This document shows, piece after piece, positions 55,095-64,000 of a stretch of 64,000 bases of DNA. Source of the stretch: an uncultured Paracoccaceae bacterium. GTDB taxonomy: Bacteria > Pseudomonadota > Alphaproteobacteria > Rhodobacterales > Rhodobacteraceae. How positions within the stretch are numbered: the first letter of the stretch is position 1; every line of letters begins with the position of its first letter. The position numbers were made by a program, and so were the translations under genes. The stretch is from positions 186,001 through 250,000 of the forward strand of contig CANMDE010000005.1 of assembly GCA_947496535.1 (NCBI GenBank). Reading direction: 5' to 3'. Under the pieces are notes generated by a model. It worked only from the letters and a program-made list of their open reading frames with translations. It was not told where the DNA came from and made no database searches.

Positions 55095-56126
55095 CTATTG
55101 GGCCTTAATTCCAAGCGCTGTCGGAATTTCGAAGGATCTTAGCTGTGGGCGTGCTAAGGCCGTGGCGGTCGGTGCCATCTCTAGTTCCGGAAACAGGGTC
55201 AAAATTTCTTCGCGTGCCTTTGCATCGAAGGTTGATATCGTCCGCGTTGCGGGATGGAAGCTTTCGGTATGTAGACCATTGGATGTAATGATCTGGTGAC
55301 GGTCGAAAAGCAGGTGAAAATATTCAACGCCATCGGGCCAGTCGCCCGGATTTTTCTGAACATTAACCCCTTCGCACCACCGTGCGAGCGCGGCTGCGGC
55401 GGCCAAGCATTCGGATTGATCCAGAACCAGTTCTACCGAAAGGCCTTTTAGCATGACACGGTGCGCTTTGGAGGTGATCAGGTCGTAGGCCGGTAGGCCA
55501 TGACCAAAGGTGTTCTGGTTGATCCGCACTGGTCGGAGCGCCGGGTTCATTCGCAATTCATGGGCGCTGACATGCCGCGAGCCGGTCCAGCGTACCGGTT
55601 GCAGACCTTCATCGCGGGTTTGTACCAGATCACCCACCGAGATGTTTTCGATCCGCTTGGACCCATCTGCGGTTTCAATCAATGTGCCCCGACCAAAGCA
55701 GATGAGTACAAAGTCATCCAGTATTAACGAGGAATCAACACCGCCGAACCCGAAACCGCCCCTGATCCGCAAAAGCGGGTCATCATAGTCGGATGTGAAG
55801 CTAACATTGACGGTCGTCGTGTCATCGTTTGAGACTTGCGCGAAGGTGAGAAACTGCGTGCCTGTGTCCCCGATCAGTTCGACGTTCAGACCGAAGCCAC
55901 CGAAGCTGCTGCCAAGTTCTGTCATGGTGAAACTGAGCGTGTACTCTTGGCCCGCTGTCAAACCGACTGTTTGTTCCAGCCTGTCGCCATCCTGCACGTC
56001 ATTATTGCCAGTCCCGAAGACCACCCAGCCGTTATCTGCGTCATAAGTGGGGCCGGTATCGCCAGCCGAAGAAACAGACCAGCCGTTAAGCCCATCTGAG
56101 AAATCACCGTTTTCTACGACCGACAT
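55095..56126 (-). CDS. Hint-domain secreted protein with carbohydrate-binding-like N-terminus
   Basis: This 343-residue protein begins VVENGDFSDGLNGWSVSSAGDTG and continues as a beta-sandwich resembling CBM4/9-type modules (LEQTVGLTAGQEYTLSFTMTELG, ILDDFVLI; about 1-140). A Hint domain follows: ICFGRGTLIETADGSKRIENISVGDLVQTRDEGLQPVRWTGSRHV, then ITSKAHRVMLKG and YFHLLFDRHQIITSNGLHTESF. The Cys and His of self-processing are present. ATG 56126 has GAGGG upstream. No Sec signal is seen; type I export is likely. Confidence 0.8.
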   Translation of the reverse strand: MSVVENGDFSDGLNGWSVSSAGDTGPTYDADNGWVVFGTGNNDVQDGDRLEQTVGLTAGQEYTLSFTMTELGSSFGGFGLNVELIGDTGTQFLTFAQVSNDDTTTVNVSFTSDYDDPLLRIRGGFGFGGVDSSLILDDFVLICFGRGTLIETADGSKRIENISVGDLVQTRDEGLQPVRWTGSRHVSAHELRMNPALRPVRINQNTFGHGLPAYDLITSKAHRVMLKGLSVELVLDQSECLAAAAALARWCEGVNVQKNPGDWPDGVEYFHLLFDRHQIITSNGLHTESFHPATRTISTFDAKAREEILTLFPELEMAPTATALARPQLRSFEIPTALGIKAQ

Positions 56127-56341
56127 CCGGTAGCCCTCAGTTTCGATACTTTCACGCTTAGGATATAAGTGCTGTCGATCCCATGGATGGATCGATGTCA
56201 GCCCGTTAGAGGCCAATTGTTGCCGGGTGAGGCTATCCGAAATGGCGTGTGGCCCAAAAACGCCCCCCGCAATGATCTTGACCTTGCGACCTCATGTGAC
56301 ATTTATCGGGTATCCAGTCCTTAACTCAGAAAGATATGAGA

Positions 56342-56941
56342 ATGGCCTTTACACTCCCCGACCTTCCCTATGCACATGATGCCTTTGCCGATAAGGGTAT
56401 GTCGAAAGAAACGCTCGAATATCACCACGACCTGCACCACAACGCCTATGTCACTAACGGTAACAAGGCGATTGAAGGCACCGAGTGGGATGGCAAGTCC
56501 CTCGAAGAGATCATTGTCGGCACCTACGACAAATCCGCGGTCGCCCAGAACGGGATTTTCAACAATATCAGCCAGTTGTGGAACCATAACCAGTTCTGGG
56601 AAATGATGGGGCCCGGTGGCAGCAAGATGCCGGGCGAGTTGGAAAGTGCGATCACCGACAGCTTTGGCTCCGTTGATGAGTTCAAGTCGCAATTCAGTGC
56701 CGCAGGTGCTGGCCAGTTCGGCTCTGGCTGGGCGTGGCTAGTCAAGGATACTGATGGCAGCCTTAAAGTGACCAAGACCGAGAATGGCGTAAACCCGTTG
56801 TGTTTCGGCCAGACGGCTCTGCTGGGCTGTGATGTGTGGGAGCATTCCTACTATATCGACTTCCGCAATAAGCGCCCAGCCTATCTGACTAACTTCCTTG
56901 ATAATCTGGTCAACTGGGAGAATGTCGCAAGCCGGATGTGA
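56342..56941 (+). CDS. sodB: Superoxide dismutase (Fe or Mn)
   Basis: This 199-residue SOD begins MAFTLPDLPYAHDAFADKGMSKETLEYHHDLHHNAYV with the first His ligand, then NHNQFWEMMGP (second), and ends DVWEHSYYIDFRNKRPAYL with Asp and His ligands. The sequence context (AGAGQFGSGWAWLV, GQTALLGCDVWEH) is closer to the iron enzymes of Rhodobacteraceae. ATG 56342 fits the family start; ATG 56336 is two codons upstream. A hairpin follows the stop. Confidence 0.94.
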   Translation: MAFTLPDLPYAHDAFADKGMSKETLEYHHDLHHNAYVTNGNKAIEGTEWDGKSLEEIIVGTYDKSAVAQNGIFNNISQLWNHNQFWEMMGPGGSKMPGELESAITDSFGSVDEFKSQFSAAGAGQFGSGWAWLVKDTDGSLKVTKTENGVNPLCFGQTALLGCDVWEHSYYIDFRNKRPAYLTNFLDNLVNWENVASRM

Positions 56942-56966
56942 TCTGCGACCTATAAAAACAACGAAC

Positions 56967-56995
56967 GGCGCGCTGGGGAACTTGCGCGCCATTTT
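56967..56995 (+). terminator. Probable terminator after sodB
   Basis: GGCGCGC (56967-56973) pairs with GCGCGCC (56984-56990) with a 10-nt loop, followed by ATTTT. The loop is long and the U-run short, but the position 26 bp after the sodB stop fits. Confidence 0.6.
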
Positions 56996-57093
56996 GTAGT
57001 GATCTGTAGGAGTAGGTGGAGGTCACGCAGAGAGATCAGCAGCAGCCTGACCCGTAGACAAGTGATCAGGCTTGCCGCATAACCAGCTTTGCT

Positions 57094-57170
57094 GGCCCCG
57101 TGGCTCAACTGGATAGAGCAGCCCCCTCCTAAGGGGCAGGTTATTGGTTCGAATCCAATCGGGGTCACCA
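57094..57170 (+). tRNA. tRNA-Arg (anticodon CCT)
   Basis: A 77-nt gene starts GGCCCCGTGGCTC and ends with encoded CCA. The acceptor stem GGCCCCG pairs with CGGGGTC (one G-U), the anticodon stem GCCCC/GGGGC holds the loop CTCCTAA giving CCT, which reads AGG, and the T arm has GGTTCGAATCC. It lies 153 bp downstream of sodB and opposite the 3' end of mnmA. Confidence 0.95.
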
Positions 57171-57339
57171 CCTTTATCAGGCTTGGATTTTCAGGGGATC
57201 CTCGGGGAGGCGAACTGGGGAGGGATATTGGGCAAAGCTTGACGCTTTTCCTGCACCCAATGTGTCCAAATATGCCGCTTAATCGGAACCGCTTGGCCAC
57301 CCTAAAGCTAGCGTCGTCTTTGGCCGCAAAACCACTCAA

Positions 57340-58479
57340 TCACTTCCCGCGCCAGATCCAGCCGCCGCCCAGAACCCGTGTGCTGTCGGGGTCGTAAAAT
57401 ACGCATGCCTGTCCTGGGGCCACCCCTTGTTCGGCGATCATTAGCTCGACCTCTGCTTCGGTCTCGGAGATCGGGCGCAGGAACGCGTCGGTTGGAGGCC
57501 GGGTTGAGCGGACACGAACGGCGACTTGCCGTTCCGCCATATCTGTCAGTTTGCCGTCACCGATCCAGTTGATTTCGCGCACGGGCACGCGCCGCGTTGC
57601 CAGCATTTCGCGGGGTCCGACGATGACCTGGCGGTTTTGAACATCGAGTTTCACCACATATAACGGGTCTGCCAGCCCACCGATCCCAAGGCCGCGTCTT
57701 TGGCCTATGGTGTAGTGGATCACGCCCCGATGGGTGCCAAGGATATTGCCTTCGACATCGACGATCTCGCCCGGTTCTGCGGCGCCGGGCCGCAGTTTTT
57801 CAATGACCGCCGCGTAATCGCCATTGGGCACAAAGCAGATGTCTTGACTGTCGGGCTTGTCCGCAACGCTCAGTCCGTATTTTCCGGCCAGTGCTCGTGT
57901 TTCCTCTTTTGAGGCAAGATGGCCAAGCGGGAAGCGCAGGAAATCGAGCTGCTTTTGGGTGGTGGAAAACAGGAAGTAGCTTTGATCTTTGGTCGCATCA
58001 GCGGCGGTGTGCAGCTCTGCTTGGTCCGCACCCATTTTGCGTTGTATATAGTGTCCGGTTGCCATGCAGTCCGCGTCAAGGTCTTTGGCAGTTTCCAGCA
58101 GGTCCTTGAACTTCACCCGTTCATTGCAACGAATACAGGGGACGGGGGTTGCACCGCCCAGATAGCTGTCGGCGAATTCGTCGATGACGGCGTCTTTAAA
58201 TACGTTCTCGTAGTCGAGCACGTAGTGGGGGAAGCCCATTTCCTCGGCGACGCGGCGTGCGTCATGAATATCGCGGCCCGCGCAACATGCACCTTTTTTG
58301 GCTAGGGCCGCCCCGTGATCGTACAATTGCAAGGTGACGCCCACGACATCGTAGCCTTCCTCGGCCAATTTTGCGGCCACAACCGAACTGTCCACGCCAC
58401 CAGACATCGCAACGACCACACGGGTTTGCGCAGGTGGTTTTGCGAAGCCGAGCGAGTTGAGCGGCGAATCGAGTGACAT
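57340..58479 (-). CDS. mnmA: tRNA-specific 2-thiouridylase
   Basis: This 379-residue enzyme makes 2-thiouridine at wobble position 34 of Lys, Glu and Gln tRNAs. The PP-loop [10 protein letters not shown] (about 26-35), the catalytic Cys in [14 protein letters not shown] and the second Cys in [11 protein letters not shown] are all present, as is the C-terminal beta-barrel (GGGWIW). It is divergent from sciP, with 128 bp between starts. Confidence 0.96.
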   Translation of the reverse strand: MSLDSPLNSLGFAKPPAQTRVVVAMSGGVDSSVVAAKLAEEGYDVVGVTLQLYDHGAALAKKGACCAGRDIHDARRVAEEMGFPHYVLDYENVFKDAVIDEFADSYLGGATPVPCIRCNERVKFKDLLETAKDLDADCMATGHYIQRKMGADQAELHTAADATKDQSYFLFSTTQKQLDFLRFPLGHLASKEETRALAGKYGLSVADKPDSQDICFVPNGDYAAVIEKLRPGAAEPGEIVDVEGNILGTHRGVIHYTIGQRRGLGIGGLADPLYVVKLDVQNRQVIVGPREMLATRRVPVREINWIGDGKLTDMAERQVAVRVRSTRPPTDAFLRPISETEAEVELMIAEQGVAPGQACVFYDPDSTRVLGGGWIWRGK

Positions 58480-58607
58480 GGGTTATCCGGTTGCTGTGGG
58501 TTCATGCGCAAATATAAGAAAATGCGAACTACTCTCAAGGGGGCGTTATACCAAGCGTTAAGTCATCACCTCGATAAAAGCTGCGGGAAACGAATAAAGG
58601 GGTGAAA

Positions 58608-58886
58608 ATGTACTTACGTAAAGTTGAGGGGCCACGGTCGGTTTTATTACCGGATGGCACGACGATGACCCGTGCCGATCTACCGCCAGCTGAAACCCGA
58701 CGTTGGGTTGCATCACGCAAGGCTGCAGTGGTGCGGGCCGTCGCCGCGGGGCTTATTTCGCAGAAAGAAGCGTTGGAACGCTATGCTTTGTCGGACGAGG
58801 AATTCAGCGAATGGATGACTGCGGTGGCTGAACACGGAGAGGCCGCTTTGAAGGTCACGACGTTACGGCAGTATCGACAACCTTAG
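58608..58886 (+). CDS. sciP: CtrA inhibitor SciP (DUF1153)
   Basis: This 92-residue protein carries the DUF1153 block LPDGTTMTRADLPPAETRRWVASRKAAVVRAVAAGLISQKEALERYALSDEEFSEWMTAVAEHGEAALKVTTLRQYR, the SciP helix-turn-helix. In Caulobacter, SciP binds CtrA-target promoters and blocks activation, and the gene lies upstream of ctrA as here. AAGGGG precedes ATG 58608. Confidence 0.94.
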   Translation: MYLRKVEGPRSVLLPDGTTMTRADLPPAETRRWVASRKAAVVRAVAAGLISQKEALERYALSDEEFSEWMTAVAEHGEAALKVTTLRQYRQP

Positions 58887-58913
58887 GTAGATGCCTGATA
58901 ACCTTTCCAGTTA

Positions 58914-58928
58914 GTAACGGGTGATTAA
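58914..58928 (+). promoter_or_regulatory. CtrA-like box upstream of ctrA
   Basis: GTAA-CGGGTGA-TTAA matches the CtrA consensus TTAA-N7-TTAA with one mismatch, 49 bp upstream of the ctrA start. An inverted repeat ATTAGC-TG-GCTAAT follows at 58931-58944. Autoregulation of ctrA, modulated by SciP, is expected from Caulobacter; the site here is read by eye. Confidence 0.5.
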
Positions 58929-58976
58929 CCATTAGCTGGCTAATTGGGGGCACGGAAGAGAGATCGGAGAAACCGA

Positions 58977-59690
58977 ATGCGTGTCTTGCTAGTCGAAGAC
59001 GACCCTACCACCTCAAAAAGCATCGAACTGATGCTGACCCATGCCAACCTGAACGTGTATGCAACGGATCTAGGGGAGGAAGGGATCGATTTGGCCAAGC
59101 TTTATGATTACGATCTTATTCTGCTTGATCTGAATCTGCCGGATATGAATGGACACGAGGTGCTGCGACAGTTGCGCCTTAGCCGAATTGATACGCCTAT
59201 ATTGATCCTCTCAGGGGACGATGGGACAGAAAGCAAGCTAAAAGGCTTTGGCTTTGGCGCAGATGATTATTTGACCAAGCCCTTCCACCGCGAAGAACTC
59301 GTGGCGCGTATTCATGCCATCATTCGCCGATCAAAAGGTCACGCGCAATCGGTGATCAAAACCGGCCGGGTGGCTGTCAATTTGGATGCAAAGACTGTCG
59401 ATGTAGGTGGAACCACCGTTCACCTGACAGGCAAGGAGTATCAGATGTTGGAGTTGTTGAGCCTGCGTAAGGGAACGACTCTGACAAAGGAAATGTTCCT
59501 CAACCATCTTTATGGCGGCATGGATGAGCCTGAGTTGAAAATCATCGACGTGTTTATCTGCAAATTGCGGAAAAAACTCAGCGAGGCGACCGATGGTGAA
59601 AGCTACATCGAGACGGTGTGGGGGCGTGGTTATGTCCTCAGAGACCCTGAGCCGGCCATTGATGAAGAAAAGGTCGCGGTGAATGCGTGA
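58977..59690 (+). CDS. ctrA: Cell-cycle response regulator CtrA
   Basis: This 237-residue OmpR-type regulator has a receiver with Asp51 in [33 protein letters not shown] and a winged helix ending in [34 protein letters not shown], highly typical of CtrA. ATG 58977 follows GGAGAAACC. In Rhodobacterales CtrA controls motility and gene-transfer-agent genes rather than being strictly essential. It directly follows sciP by 90 bp. Confidence 0.96.
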   Translation: MRVLLVEDDPTTSKSIELMLTHANLNVYATDLGEEGIDLAKLYDYDLILLDLNLPDMNGHEVLRQLRLSRIDTPILILSGDDGTESKLKGFGFGADDYLTKPFHREELVARIHAIIRRSKGHAQSVIKTGRVAVNLDAKTVDVGGTTVHLTGKEYQMLELLSLRKGTTLTKEMFLNHLYGGMDEPELKIIDVFICKLRKKLSEATDGESYIETVWGRGYVLRDPEPAIDEEKVAVNA

Positions 59691-59715
59691 TCAGATTCAT
59701 CTAAAGTAATTTGCG

Positions 59716-59733
59716 CGGGCGTTGGTCCGCCCG
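59716..59733 (+). terminator. Possible terminator after ctrA
   Basis: CGGGCG (59716-59721) pairs with CGCCCG (59728-59733) with a 6-nt loop, followed by TTGTTG. It lies 26 bp after the ctrA stop; the U-tract is interrupted, so termination may be partial. Confidence 0.4.
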
Positions 59734-59864
59734 TTGTTGCCAAGGATGACAATGTGTTGTCGTTGGCTGTCTGATCTACGCATTCGCGCGCCAAGGTGTT
59801 GCTGGTTGTGGGGGTGCAAAGCCGAAACACAGTGGACCTCGGCATTTTGCGTGCATAAGAATAA

Positions 59865-64000
<4,136 letters not shown>

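Overview
The window looks like a chromosomal segment of an alphaproteobacterium, most likely a Roseobacter-group member of the Rhodobacterales. The evidence is the adjacent sciP-ctrA cell-cycle pair, two Hint-domain secreted proteins of the kind common in Rhodobacteraceae, an L21 with a C-terminal helix-hairpin-helix tail, DUF1127, and many transporter operons for small organic nitrogen, sulfur and carboxylate compounds. No insertion sequence, phage gene, CRISPR array or rRNA operon was seen. Genes are tightly packed, with many ATGA/TAATG overlaps.

Layout. 1-5.3 kb: a nitrate/sulfonate-type (NitT/TauT) ABC uptake system followed by OsmC, an acyl-CoA-dehydrogenase-like flavoprotein, a two-domain rhodanese and a DsbA-fold isomerase; I infer catabolism of an organosulfur or thiol compound. 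5.3-6.8 kb: a divergent GNAT/GntR pair. 7.1-11.7 kb: a polyamine/opine-type ABC transporter (ATPase, binding protein, two permeases) with an Asp/Glu/hydantoin-type racemase, probably controlled by the adjacent GntR regulator. 11.8-18.4 kb (minus strand): FmdB, formamidase FmdA and a five-gene Urt/Fmd-type urea or short-chain-amide ABC transporter. 18.6-22.8 kb, divergent from it: a 1113-residue fusion of an NCS1 (purine/cytosine permease-like) transporter, a Cys-rich module, a histidine kinase and a receiver, followed by a LuxR-type response regulator. An inverted repeat lies in the shared intergenic region. This is the most striking system in the window: a transporter-shaped sensor that probably controls amide/urea use.

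23.2-34.8 kb is mostly housekeeping: tRNA-Ser(CGA), a DUF2059 protein, a Hint protein, rplU-rpmA, three GNATs, obgE-proB-proA, ctaA and an M32 carboxypeptidase. 34.8-47.3 kb: enoyl-CoA hydratase, thioesterase, DUF1127 and a MocR regulator with a repeat-rich promoter, rplM-rpsI, YceI, a PagL-like deacylase, TetR, PPK2, a methyltransferase, a lipoprotein-like hydrolase, metA (with the acetyl-CoA-type Glu111), a P-loop ATPase and a membrane protein.

47.4-55.1 kb: a tripartite tricarboxylate transporter (TctC-TctB-TctA order) co-transcribed with AtuA (DUF1446) and DUF4387 enzymes, and divergently a TctD/TctE two-component system whose third gene is an ABC-type periplasmic binding protein. 55.1-64 kb: a second Hint protein, sodB, tRNA-Arg(CCT), mnmA, sciP, ctrA (with a CtrA-like box upstream), ligA and the first 650 codons of recG, cut by the window edge. 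All functional calls come from reading motifs and gene order by eye; no database search was run.
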